A DNA stretch of 64,000 nucleotides from Psococerastis gibbosa (Eukaryota; Arthropoda; Insecta; Psocodea; Psocidae): NCBI GenBank assembly GCA_963971405.1, contig OZ020489.1:46454510-46518509 (forward strand), given 5' to 3'. A program made the translations under genes and the position numbers. This document shows, in pieces, positions 1 through 10,914 of the stretch. Each line of letters starts with the position of its first letter. Positions within the stretch are counted from its first letter, which is position 1. Below the pieces are notes generated by a model, which was not told the origin of the DNA, did no database searches, and saw only the letters and a list, made by a program, of their open reading frames with translations.

Positions 1-501
1 TCGTTTGATACCGTCCGATTTGAGGGCGTTGCAAAGTCGGTTTTCAAGGTATGTTGCACACGTTAAGGGGGTGGGGTCACCGGTAGATTTCTTTCTGATG
101 CGGTTTTTTCGATTCCAGTTGCGGTCCTGACCAATAGTTGTCATTGATGACCATACGGATTCGATGGGGTTTGCGTTCTAGACGCATTTGAAAAACGCTC
201 CCTATCCCTTATACATAGGATTTTTTACATTTCATACGATTTTAAGAAATTCTCTCGATGGTTAGTCGACTTTTTTCGCTCAGACGTGGGATTTTATGTG
301 GGCTACAAGAAGAATGCGGAATCCCGCTTCTCACTGGTCAAATTCGGCAATTTTTCCCCTTTTTTGAATATCCTTGTTCCGACCCTGACGCCACACAATG
401 ATCGATACACAATGCGCGATACCTGATCTCCCACTAGTTTTTCAAGCCGCATCTAGGTGCCAGGGTTGTACAATTTAAAGAGGCTATTTGGCAATTTTTC
501 G

Positions 502-519
502 TTTTTTTTTTTTTTTTTT
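502..519 (+). repeat. Monomer thymine tract (example), highly length-variable
   Basis: Each monomer has a T-run at this place, between GGCAATTTTTCG and GCGCCC (or GCGCAAA). It is 18 T here and 25 T at 6001-6025; K monomers have longer runs, sometimes broken by one A (40981-41012). This run accounts for much of the 1-10 bp spacing differences between otherwise identical monomers. It may exclude nucleosomes, but run lengths can also be sequencing error. Confidence 0.85.
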
Positions 520-569
520 GCGCCCATTTTTTTGACTTTTTTTGGGGTCGAGATGGGTGTCGCCAGACG

Positions 570-584
570 CGGGATTTTATCCCG
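570..584 (+). other. Perfect hairpin CGGGAT-TTT-ATCCCG (example copy)
   Basis: Six-base perfect stem with a three-base loop, present in every complete monomer. The variants I saw change only the loop: TTC in D/E/K monomers (for example around 41066-41080) and GTT near 50058. Possibly a structural or protein-binding element of the satellite; no function is shown. Confidence 0.85.
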
Positions 585-627
585 AACACGACGATACATG
601 GTTTATGGGGTGGTTTTCCCATAGGTT

Positions 628-642
628 GCCGGCTAGCCCGGG
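628..642 (+). other. Palindrome cluster GCCGGCTAGCCCGGG (example copy)
   Basis: Three overlapping palindromes, GCCGGC, GGCTAGCC and CCCGGG, in 15 bp, repeated in each A-G monomer. The first two K monomers read GCCAGCTAGCCCGGG instead (41120, 41922). CpG-containing and GC-rich within T-rich DNA. Function unknown. Confidence 0.8.
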
Positions 643-682
643 ATCAGTGACTATTTGAAGGATTTCGGGGGCTCGGGGCCTG

Positions 683-690
683 TGACGTCA
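683..690. promoter_or_regulatory. TGACGTCA palindrome (CRE/ATF-type site) in each monomer
   Basis: Exact match to the consensus bound by CREB/ATF-type bZIP proteins, seen in essentially every monomer of both families, about 17 bp before the ATGGGA marker. One exception, TGACGTCG, is near 59719. Presence of the sequence is certain; binding or promoter activity is not. Confidence 0.5.
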
Positions 691-706
691 TCGCCCATGC
701 ATTCTT

Positions 707-3700
707 ATGGGAAATTTTGGTCAAAATGATCCGATTGCCATGAATGGCACATGGTTGGAAAGAGGAGGTGATTTCGAGCCGATTCGCCCGGTTTTTACTC
801 TGATTCGTTTGACACCGTCCGATTTGAGGGCGTTGCAAAGTCCGTTTTCAAGGTATGTTGCACACGTTAAGGGGGTGGGGTCACCGGTAGATTTCTTTCT
901 GATGCGGTTTTTTCGATTCCAGTTGCGGTCCTGACCAATAGTTGTCATTGATGACCACACGGATTCGATGGGGTTTGCGTTCTAGACGCATTTGAAAAAC
1001 GCTCCCTATCCCTTATACATAGGATTTTTTACATTTCATACGATTTTAAGAAATTCTCTCGATGGTTAGTCGACTTTTTTCGCTCAGACGTGGGATTTTA
1101 TGTGGGCTACAAGAAAAATGCGGAATCCCGCTTCTCACTGGTCAAATTCGGCAATTTTTCCCCTTTTTTGAATATCCTTGTTCCGACCCTGACGCCACAC
1201 AATGATCGATACACAATGCGCGATACCTGATCTCCCACTAGTTTTTCAAGCCGCATCTAGCTGCCAGGGTTATACAATTTAAAGAGGCAATTTTTCGTTT
1301 TTTTTTTTTTTTTTGCGCCCATTTTTTTGACTTTTTTTGGGGTCGAGATTGGTGTCGCTAGACGCGGGATTTTATCCCGAACACGACGATATATGGTTTA
1401 TGGGGTGGTTTTCCCATAGGTTGCCGGCTAGCCCGGGATCAGTGACTATTTGAAGGATTTCGGGGGCTCGGGGCCTGTGACGTCATCGCCCATGCATTCT
1501 TATGGGAAATTTTGGTCAAAATGATCCGATTGCCATGAATGGCACATGGTTGGAAAGAGGAGGTGATTTCGAGCCGATTCACCCGGTTTTTACTCTGATT
1601 CGTTTGATACCGTCCGATTTGAGGGCGTTGCAAAGTCGGTTTTCAAGGTATGTTGCACACGTTAAGGGTGTGGGGTCACCGGTAGATTTCTTTCTGATGC
1701 GGTTTTTTCGATTCCAGTTGCGGTCCTGACCAATAGTTGTCATTGATGACCATACGGATTCGATGGGGTTTGCGTTCTAGACGCATTTGAAAAACGCTCC
1801 CTATCCCTTATACATAGGATTTTTTACATTTCATACGATGTTAAGAAATTCTCTCGATGGTTAGTCGACTTTTTTCGCTCAGACGTGGGATTTTATGTGG
1901 GCTACAAGAAAAATGCGGAATCCCGCTTCTCACTGGTCAAATTCGGCAATTTTTCCCCTTTTTTGAATATCCTTGTTCCGACCCTGACGCCACACAATGA
2001 TCGATACACAATGCGCGATACCTGATCTCCCACTAGTTTTTCAAGCCGCATCTAGCTGCCAGGGTTGTACAATTTAAAGAGGCCATTTGGCAATTTTTCG
2101 TTTTTTTTTTTTTTTTTTTTTGCGCCCATTTTTTTGACTTCTTTTGGGGTCGAGATGGGTGTCGCCAGACGCGGGATTTTATCCCGAACACGACGATACA
2201 TGGTTTATGGGGTGGTTTTCCCATAGGTTGCCGGCTAGCCCGGGATCAGTGACTATTTGAAGGATTTCGGGGGCTCGGGGCCTGTGACGTCATCGCCCAT
2301 GCATTCTTATGGGAAATTTTGGTCAAAATGATCCGATTGCCATGAATGGCACATGGTTGGAAAGAGGAGGTGATTTCGAGCCGATTCGCCCGGTTTTTAC
2401 TCTGATTCGTTTGATACCGTCCGATTTGAGGGCGTTGCAAAGTCGGTTTTCAAGGTATGTTGCACACGTTAAGGGGGTGGGGTCACCGGTAGATTTCTTT
2501 CTGATGCGGTTTTTTCGATTCCAGTTGCGGTCCTGACCAATAGTTGTCATTGATGACCATACGGATTCGATGGGGTTTGCGTTCTAGACGCATTTGAAAA
2601 ACGCTCCCTATCCCTTATACATAGGATTTTTTACATTTCATACGATGTTAAGAAATTCTCTCGATGGTTAGTCGACTTTTTTCGCTCAGACGTGGGATTT
2701 TATGTGGGCTACAAGAAAAATGCGGAATCCCGCTTCTCACTGGTCAAATTCGGCAATTTTTCCCCTTTTTTGAATATCCTTGTTCCGACCCTGACGCCAC
2801 ACAATGATCGATACACAATGCGCGATACCTGATCTCCCACTAGTTTTTCAAGCCGCATCTAGCTGCCAGGGTTATACAATTTAAAGAGGCAATTTTTCGT
2901 TTTTTTTTTTTTTTGCGCCCATTTTTTTGACTTTTTTTGGGGTCGAGATTGGTGTCGCTAGACGCGGGATTTTATCCCGAACACGACGATATATGGTTTA
3001 TGGGGTGGTTTTCCCATAGGTTGCCGGCTAGCCCGGGATCAGTGACTATTTGAAGGATTTCAGGGGCTCGGGGCCTGTGACGTCATCGCCCATGCATTCT
3101 TATGGGAAATTTTGGTCAAAATGATCCGATTGCCATGAATGGCACATGGTTGGAAAGAGGAGGTGATTTCGAGCCGATTCGCCCGGTTTTTACTCTGATT
3201 CGTTTGATACCGTCCGATTTGAGGGCGTTGCAAAGTCGGTTTTCAAGGTATGTTGCACACGTTAAGGGGGTGGGGTCACCGGTAGATTTCTTTCTGATGC
3301 GGTTTTTTCGATTCCAGTTGCGGTCCTGACCAATAGTTGTCATTGATGACCATACGGATTCGATGGGGTTTGCGTTCTAGACGCATTTGAAAAACGCTCC
3401 CTATCCCTTATACATAGGATTTTTTACATTTCATACAATTTTAAGAAATTCTCTCGATGGTTAGTCGACTTTTTTCGCTCAGACGTGGGATTTTATGTGG
3501 GCTACAAGAAAAATGCGGAATCCCGGTTCTCACTGGTCAAATTCGGCAATTTTTCCCGTTTTTTGAATATGCTTGTTCCGACCCTGACGCCCTGCATTCA
3601 TCGGTACACAATGCGCGGCACATGATTTCCCAGTAGTTTTTCAAGCCGCATCTACCTGCCAGGGTTATACAATTTTAAGAGGCAATTTTTCGTTTTTTTT

Positions 3701-6212
3701 TTTTTTTTTTTTTGCGCAAATTGTTTGACTTTTTTTGGGGTCGAGATGGGTGTCGCTAGACGCGGGATTTCATCCCGAACACGACGATATATGGTTTATG
3801 GGGTGGTTTTCCCATAGGTTGCCGGCTAGCCCGGGATCAGTGCCTATTTGAAGCATTTCGGGTGCTCGGGGCCTGTGACGTCATCGCCCATGCATTCTTA
3901 TGGGAGATTTTGGTCAAAATGATCCGATGGCCATGAATGGGACATGGATGGAAAGAGGTCGGTTTTCAAGGTATGTTGCACACGTTAAGGGGGTGGGGTC
4001 ACCGGTAGATTTCTTTCTGATGCGGTTTTTTCGATTCCAGTTGCGGTCCTGACCAATAGTTGTCATTGATGACCATACGGATTCGATGGGGTTTGCGTTC
4101 TAGACGCATTTGAAAAACGCTCCTATCCCTTATACATAGGATTTTTTACATTTCATACGATTTTAAGAAATTCTCTCGATGGTTAGTCGACTTTTTTCGC
4201 TCAGACGTGGGATTTTATGTGGGCTACAAGAAAAATGCGGAATCCCGCTTCTCACTGGTCAAATTCGGCAATTTTTCCCCTTTTTTGAATATCCTTGTTC
4301 CGACCCTGACGCCCTGCATTCATCGGTACACAATGCGCGGCACATGATTTCCCAGTAGTTTTTCAAGCCGCATCTAGCTGCCAGGGTTATACAATTTAAA
4401 GAGGCAATTTTTCGTTTTTTTTTTTTTTTTGCGCCCATTTTTTTGACTTTTTTTGGGGTCGAGATTGGTGTCGCTAGACGCGGGATTTTATCCCGAACAC
4501 GACGATATATGGTTTATGGGGTGGTTTTCCCATAGGTTGCCGGCTAGCCCGGGATCAGTGACTATTTGAAGGATTTCGGGGGCTCGGAGCCTGTGACGTC
4601 ATCGCCCATGCATTCTTATGGGAAATTTTGGTCAAAATGATCCGATTGCCATGAATGGCACATGGTTGGAAAGAGGAGGTGATTTCGAGCCGATTCGCCC
4701 GGTTTTTACTCTGATTCGTTTGATACCGTCCGATTTGAGGGCGTTGCAAAGTCGGTTTTCAAGGTATGTTGCACACGTTAAGGGGGTGGGGTCACCGGTA
4801 GATTTCTTTCTGATGCGGTTTTTTCGATTCCAGTTGCGGTCCTGACCAATAGTTGTCATTGATGACCATACGGATTCGATGGGGTTTGCGTTCTAGACGC
4901 ATTTGAAAAACGCTCCCTATCCCTTATACATAGGATTTTTTACATTTCATACGATTTTAAGAAATTCTCTCGATGGTTAGTCGACTTTTTTCGCTCAGAC
5001 GTGGGATTTTATGTGGGCTACAAGAAGAATGCGGAATCCCGCTTCTCACTGGTCAAATTCGGCAATTTTTCCCCTTTTTTGAATATCCTTGTTCCGACCC
5101 TGACGCCACACAATGATCGATACACAATGCGCGATACCTGATCTCCCACTAGTTTTTCAAGCCGCATCTAGCTGCCAGGGTTATACAATTTAAAGAGGCA
5201 ATTTTTCGTTTTTTTTTTTTTGCGCCCATTTTTTTGACTTTTTTTGGGGTCGAGATTGGTGTCGCTAGACGCGGGATTTTATCCCGAACACGACGATATA
5301 TGGTTTATGGGGTGGTTTTCCCATAGGTTGCCGGCTAGCCCGGGATCAGTGACTATTTGAAGGATTTCGGGGGCTCGGGGCCTGTGACGTCATCGCCCAT
5401 GCATTCTTATGGGAAATTTTGGTCAAAATGATCCGATTGCCATGAATGGCACATGGTTGGAAAGAGGAGGTGATTTCGAGCCGATTCGCCCGGTTTTTAC
5501 TCTGATTCGTTTGATACCGTCCGATTTGAGGGCGTTGCAAAGTCGGTTTTCAAGGTATGTTGCACACGTTAAGGGGGTGGGGTCACCGGTAGATTTCTTT
5601 CTGATGCGGTTTTTTCGATTCCAGTTGCGGTCCTGACCAATAGTTGTCATTGATGACCATACGGATTCGATGGGGTTTGCGTTCTAGACGCATTTGAAAA
5701 ACGCTCCCTATCCCTTATACATAGGATTTTTTACATGTCATACGATTTTAAGAAATTCTCTCGATGGTTAGTCGACTTTTTTCGCTCAGACGTGGGATTT
5801 TATGTGGGCTACAAGAAGAATGCGGAATCCCGCTTCTCACTGGTCAAATTCGGCAATTTTTCCCCTTTTTTGAATATCCTTGTTCCGACCCTGACGCCAC
5901 ACAATGATCGATACACAATGCGCGATACCTGATCTCCCACTAGTTTTTCAAGCCGCATCTAGGTGCCAGGGTTGTACAATTTAAAGAGGCTATTTGGCAA
6001 TTTTTTTTTTTTTTTTTTTTTTTTTGCGCCCATTTTTTTGACTTTTTTTGGGGTCGAGATGGGTGTCGCCAGACGCGGGATTTTATCCCGAACACGACGA
6101 TACATGGTTTATGGGGTGGTTTTCCCATAGGTTGCCGGCTAGCCCGGGATCAGTGACTATTTGAAGGATTTCGGGGGCTCGGGGCCTGTGACGTCATCGC
6201 CCATGCATTCTT
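707..6212 (+). repeat. Seven-monomer HOR copy 1 (A-B-C-D-E-F-G), 5506 bp
   Basis: Monomers start at 707 (A), 1502 (B), 2309 (C), 3102 (D), 3900 (E), 4618 (F) and 5409 (G). Corresponding monomers of copy 2 lie 5505-5506 bp downstream. This copy differs from all later ones in type E: its thymine run is uninterrupted, where later copies have a G inside it, and the stretch around 4240-4300 has the standard CCCGCTTCTC form rather than CCCGGTTCTC. It therefore looks like the outgroup of the HOR copies in the window. Confidence 0.93.
944..955. other. Inverted repeat GTCATTGATGAC (example copy)
   Basis: Five-base arms with a two-base centre, right after a smaller inverted repeat GGTC-CT-GACC at 927-936. 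Both are unchanged across types A-G and K. Together they form a compact dyad region in each monomer. No known binding site is recognised. Confidence 0.7.
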
Positions 6213-7007
6213 ATGGGAAATTTTGGTCAAAATGATCCGATTGCCATGAATGGCACATGGTTGGAAAGAGGAGGTGATTTCGAGCCGATTCGCCCGGTTT
6301 TTACTCTGATTCGTTTGACACCGTCCGATTTGAGGGCGTTGCAAAGTCCGTTTTCAAGGTATGTTGCACACGTTAAGGGGGTGGGGTCACCGGTAGATTT
6401 CTTTCTGATGCGGTTTTTTCGATTCCAGTTGCGGTCCTGACCAATAGTTGTCATTGATGACCACACGGATTCGATGGGGTTTGCGTTCTAGACGCATTTG
6501 AAAAACGCTCCCTATCCCTTATACATAGGATTTTTTACATTTCATACGATTTTAAGAAATTCTCTCGATGGTTAGTCGACTTTTTTCGCTCAGACGTGGG
6601 ATTTTATGTGGGCTACAAGAAAAATGCGGAATCCCGCTTCTCACTGGTCAAATTCGGCAATTTTTCCCCTTTTTTGAATATCCTTGTTCCGACCCTGACG
6701 CCACACAATGATCGATACACAATGCGCGATACCTGATCTCCCACTAGTTTTTCAAGCCGCATCTAGCTGCCAGGGTTATACAATTTAAAGAGGCAATTTT
6801 TCGTTTTTTTTTTTTTTTTTGCGCCCATTTTTTTGACTTTTTTTGGGGTCGAGATTGGTGTCGCTAGACGCGGGATTTTATCCCGAACACGACGATATAT
6901 GGTTTATGGGGTGGTTTTCCCATAGGTTGCCGGCTAGCCCGGGATCAGTGACTATTTGAAGGATTTCGGGGGCTCGGGGCCTGTGACGTCATCGCCCATG
7001 CATTCTT
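6213..7007 (+). repeat. Satellite monomer type A (reference copy)
   Basis: Diagnostic sites seen repeatedly: GACACCGTCC instead of GATACCGTCC, AAGTCCG instead of AAGTCGG, and GACCACACGG instead of GACCATACGG. The preceding region has CTATTTGGC before the thymine run and CGATACATGG. Other A monomers start at 707, 11718, 16420, 18019, 27419, 29018, 34511 and 35315. Confidence 0.88.
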
Positions 7008-7813
7008 ATGGGAAATTTTGGTCAAAATGATCCGATTGCCATGAATGGCACATGGTTGGAAAGAGGAGGTGATTTCGAGCCGATTCACCCGGTTTTTACT
7101 CTGATTCGTTTGATACCGTCCGATTTGAGGGCGTTGCAAAGTCGGTTTTCAAGGTATGTTGCACACGTTAAGGGTGTGGGGTCACCGGTAGATTTCTTTC
7201 TGATGCGGTTTTTTCGATTCCAGTTGCGGTCCTGACCAATAGTTGTCATTGATGACCATACGGATTCGATGGGGTTTGCGTTCTAGACGCATTTGAAAAA
7301 CGCTCCCTATCCCTTATACATAGGATTTTTTACATTTCATACGATGTTAAGAAATTCTCTCGATGGTTAGTCGACTTTTTTCGCTCAGACGTGGGATTTT
7401 ATGTGGGCTACAAGAAAAATGCGGAATCCCGCTTCTCACTGGTCAAATTCGGCAATTTTTCCCCTTTTTTGAATATCCTTGTTCCGACCCTGACGCCACA
7501 CAATGATCGATACACAATGCGCGATACCTGATCTCCCACTAGTTTTTCAAGCCGCATCTAGCTGCCAGGGTTGTACAATTTAAAGAGGCCATTTGGCAAT
7601 TTTTCGTTTTTTTTTTTTTTTTTTTTGCGCCCATTTTTTTGACTTCTTTTGGGGTCGAGATGGGTGTCGCCAGACGCGGGATTTTATCCCGAACACGACG
7701 ATACATGGTTTATGGGGTGGTTTTCCCATAGGTTGCCGGCTAGCCCGGGATCAGTGACTATTTGAAGGATTTCGGGGGCTCGGGGCCTGTGACGTCATCG
7801 CCCATGCATTCTT
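7008..7813 (+). repeat. Satellite monomer type B (reference copy)
   Basis: Recognised by GATTCACCCGG (others GATTCGCCCGG), GTTAAGGGTGTGG (others GTTAAGGGGGTGG) and CATACGATGTTAAG. In copies 1 and 2 it is about 806 bp because the downstream region has CCATTTGGC plus GACTTCTTTTGG. Other B monomers start at 1502, 12513, 18814, 23512, 29813 and 36109. Confidence 0.87.
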
Positions 7814-8606
7814 ATGGGAAATTTTGGTCAAAATGATCCGATTGCCATGAATGGCACATGGTTGGAAAGAGGAGGTGATTTCGAGCCGATTCGCCCGGTT
7901 TTTACTCTGATTCGTTTGATACCGTCCGATTTGAGGGCGTTGCAAAGTCGGTTTTCAAGGTATGTTGCACACGTTAAGGGGGTGGGGTCACCGGTAGATT
8001 TCTTTCTGATGCGGTTTTTTCGATTCCAGTTGCGGTCCTGACCAATAGTTGTCATTGATGACCATACGGATTCGATGGGGTTTGCGTTCTAGACGCATTT
8101 GAAAAACGCTCCCTATCCCTTATACATAGGATTTTTTACATTTCATACGATGTTAAGAAATTCTCTCGATGGTTAGTCGACTTTTTTCGCTCAGACGTGG
8201 GATTTTATGTGGGCTACAAGAAAAATGCGGAATCCCGCTTCTCACTGGTCAAATTCGGCAATTTTTCCCCTTTTTTGAATATCCTTGTTCCGACCCTGAC
8301 GCCACACAATGATCGATACACAATGCGCGATACCTGATCTCCCACTAGTTTTTCAAGCCGCATCTAGCTGCCAGGGTTATACAATTTAAAGAGGCAATTT
8401 TTCGTTTTTTTTTTTTTTTGCGCCCATTTTTTTGACTTTTTTTGGGGTCGAGATTGGTGTCGCTAGACGCGGGATTTTATCCCGAACACGACGATATATG
8501 GTTTATGGGGTGGTTTTCCCATAGGTTGCCGGCTAGCCCGGGATCAGTGACTATTTGAAGGATTTCAGGGGCTCGGGGCCTGTGACGTCATCGCCCATGC
8601 ATTCTT
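7814..8606 (+). repeat. Satellite monomer type C (reference copy)
   Basis: Consensus-like 5' half with the CATACGATGTTAAG variant in the 3' half. Found in the left array only at 2309 and 7814. From 11718 onward B is followed directly by D, so C was lost. That loss moves the B-to-next spacing from about 806 to 793 bp, as expected if a B/C crossover removed one repeat. A similar monomer occurs at 50191 in the right array. Confidence 0.82.
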
Positions 8607-9404
8607 ATGGGAAATTTTGGTCAAAATGATCCGATTGCCATGAATGGCACATGGTTGGAAAGAGGAGGTGATTTCGAGCCGATTCGCCCGGTTTTTACTC
8701 TGATTCGTTTGATACCGTCCGATTTGAGGGCGTTGCAAAGTCGGTTTTCAAGGTATGTTGCACACGTTAAGGGGGTGGGGTCACCGGTAGATTTCTTTCT
8801 GATGCGGTTTTTTCGATTCCAGTTGCGGTCCTGACCAATAGTTGTCATTGATGACCATACGGATTCGATGGGGTTTGCGTTCTAGACGCATTTGAAAAAC
8901 GCTCCCTATCCCTTATACATAGGATTTTTTACATTTCATACAATTTTAAGAAATTCTCTCGATGGTTAGTCGACTTTTTTCGCTCAGACGTGGGATTTTA
9001 TGTGGGCTACAAGAAAAATGCGGAATCCCGGTTCTCACTGGTCAAATTCGGCAATTTTTCCCGTTTTTTGAATATGCTTGTTCCGACCCTGACGCCCTGC
9101 ATTCATCGGTACACAATGCGCGGCACATGATTTCCCAGTAGTTTTTCAAGCCGCATCTACCTGCCAGGGTTATACAATTTTAAGAGGCAATTTTTCGTTT
9201 TTTTTTTTGTTTTTTTTTGCGCAAATTGTTTGACTTTTTTTGGGGTCGAGATGGGTGTCGCTAGACGCGGGATTTCATCCCGAACACGACGATATATGGT
9301 TTATGGGGTGGTTTTCCCATAGGTTGCCGGCTAGCCCGGGATCAGTGCCTATTTGAAGCATTTCGGGTGCTCGGGGCCTGTGACGTCATCGCCCATGCAT
9401 TCTT
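8607..9404 (+). repeat. Satellite monomer type D (chimeric 3' part, 798 bp)
   Basis: Preceded by GGATTTCAGGGGCTC (others have CGGGGGCTC). The first ~330 bp are A-G-like. From about 8941 (CATACAATTTT) it switches to K-family variants: CCCGGTTCTC, CCTGCATTCATCGG, GGCACATGATTTCCC, ATCTACCTGCC, GCGCAAATTG and CGGGATTTCATCCCG. Other D monomers start at 3102, 13306, 19607, 24305, 30606 and 36901. Confidence 0.85.
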
Positions 9405-10123
9405 ATGGGAGATTTTGGTCAAAATGATCCGATGGCCATGAATGGGACATGGATGGAAAGAGGTCGGTTTTCAAGGTATGTTGCACACGTTAAGGGGGTG
9501 GGGTCACCGGTAGATTTCTTTCTGATGCGGTTTTTTCGATTCCAGTTGCGGTCCTGACCAATAGTTGTCATTGATGACCATACGGATTCGATGGGGTTTG
9601 CGTTCTAGACGCATTTGAAAAACGCTCCTATCCCTTATACATAGGATTTTTTACATTTCATACGATTTTAAGAAATTCTCTCGATGGTTAGTCGACTTTT
9701 TTCGCTCAGACGTGGGATTTTATGTGGGCTACAAGAAAAATGCGGAATCCCGGTTCTCACTGGTCAAATTCGGCAATTTTTCCCGTTTTTTTGAATATGC
9801 TTGTTCCGACCCTGACGCCCTGCATTCATCGGTACACAATGCGCGGCACATGATTTCCCAGTAGTTTTTCAAGCCGCATCTAGCTGCCAGGGTTATACAA
9901 TTTAAAGAGGCAATTTTTCGTTTTTTTTTTTTTTTTGCGCCCATTTTTTTGACTTTTTTTGGGGTCGAGATTGGTGTCGCTAGACGCGGGATTTTATCCC
10001 GAACACGACGATATATGGTTTATGGGGTGGTTTTCCCATAGGTTGCCGGCTAGCCCGGGATCAGTGACTATTTGAAGGATTTCGGGGGCTCGGAGCCTGT
10101 GACGTCATCGCCCATGCATTCTT
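9405..10123 (+). repeat. Satellite monomer type E (short, 75-bp deletion)
   Basis: Begins K-like (ATGGGAGATTTT, GATGGCCATGAATGGGACATGG). It then jumps from GAAAGAGG directly to TCGGTTTTCAAGG, missing 75 bp that all other monomers have and giving a 718-719 bp monomer. It also reads ACGCTCCTATCC (one C fewer). The same deletion occurs at 3900, 14104, 20405, 25103, 31404 and 37699, so it happened once before HOR amplification. Confidence 0.9.
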
Positions 10124-10914
10124 ATGGGAAATTTTGGTCAAAATGATCCGATTGCCATGAATGGCACATGGTTGGAAAGAGGAGGTGATTTCGAGCCGAT
10201 TCGCCCGGTTTTTACTCTGATTCGTTTGATACCGTCCGATTTGAGGGCGTTGCAAAGTCGGTTTTCAAGGTATGTTGCACACGTTAAGGGGGTGGGGTCA
10301 CCGGTAGATTTCTTTCTGATGCGGTTTTTTCGATTCCAGTTGCGGTCCTGACCAATAGTTGTCATTGATGACCATACGGATTCGATGGGGTTTGCGTTCT
10401 AGACGCATTTGAAAAACGCTCCCTATCCCTTATACATAGGATTTTTTACATTTCATACGATTTTAAGAAATTCTCTCGATGGTTAGTCGACTTTTTTCGC
10501 TCAGACGTGGGATTTTATGTGGGCTACAAGAAGAATGCGGAATCCCGCTTCTCACTGGTCAAATTCGGCAATTTTTCCCCTTTTTTGAATATCCTTGTTC
10601 CGACCCTGACGCCACACAATGATCGATACACAATGCGCGATACCTGATCTCCCACTAGTTTTTCAAGCCGCATCTAGCTGCCAGGGTTATACAATTTAAA
10701 GAGGCAATTTTTCGTTTTTTTTTTTTTGCGCCCATTTTTTTGACTTTTTTTGGGGTCGAGATTGGTGTCGCTAGACGCGGGATTTTATCCCGAACACGAC
10801 GATATATGGTTTATGGGGTGGTTTTCCCATAGGTTGCCGGCTAGCCCGGGATCAGTGACTATTTGAAGGATTTCGGGGGCTCGGGGCCTGTGACGTCATC
10901 GCCCATGCATTCTT
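10124..10914 (+). repeat. Satellite monomer type F (reference copy)
   Basis: Marked by GGCTCGGAGCC just before the start (others GGCTCGGGGCC) and by AAGAAGAATG in the 3' half. Other F monomers start at 4618, 14822, 21123, 25821, 32122 and 38417. The L monomers of the right array share the CGGAGCC site. Confidence 0.83.

Larger units (their letters stand above)
1..706 (+). repeat. Partial monomer at window edge (G-like)
   Basis: The window opens inside a monomer. The AAGAAGAATG variant near 308 is shared with types F and G, and the sequence then runs into the A-type upstream region (GGTGCCAGGGTTG, CTATTTGGC). Unlike most G monomers it reads ACATTTCAT rather than ACATGTCAT near 229. The 18-T run lies at 502-519. 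Confidence 0.85.

Noticed and set aside
502..519. Thymine run as the poly(A) tail of an inverted retroposon
   Set aside because: It lies in the middle of every monomer with no element boundary or target duplication. It behaves as a variable homopolymer within the satellite.
434..622. Lysine-rich ~62-codon - strand frames across the thymine tract
   Set aside because: The lysine run is simply the variable poly(T) tract read in reverse. The frame opens and closes with run length.
760..800. Possible CENP-B-box-like motif around TTCGAGCCGATTCGCCCGG
   Set aside because: It does not fit the essential NTTCG-4N-A-2N-CGGG spacing. CENP-B boxes are also not expected a priori in arthropods.
907..920. 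TTTTTTCGATTCC resembles a tRNA T-loop / Pol III B box
   Set aside because: No matching A box at a suitable distance, no paired T-stem or cloverleaf, and a T6 run immediately before it. I could not support a tRNA or SINE origin.
707..934. Conserved 75-codon open frame on the + strand, repeated in most monomers
   Set aside because: It sits inside a tandem satellite whose length is not a multiple of three. It overlaps an equally open frame on the - strand, shows no recognisable domain, and is broken in type E and at 55754. Conservation is explained by array homogenisation.
721..960. Conserved 75-79-codon open frame on the - strand of each monomer
   Set aside because: Antisense shadow of the same high-identity region. 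Its start varies with single substitutions between monomer types (for example the A-type CACACGG change lengthens it), and no protein family is recognised.
5735..5932. 65-codon open frame starting at ACATGTCAT in type G monomers
   Set aside because: Created by one T-to-G change that defines type G. No homologous frame exists in other types and no domain is visible.
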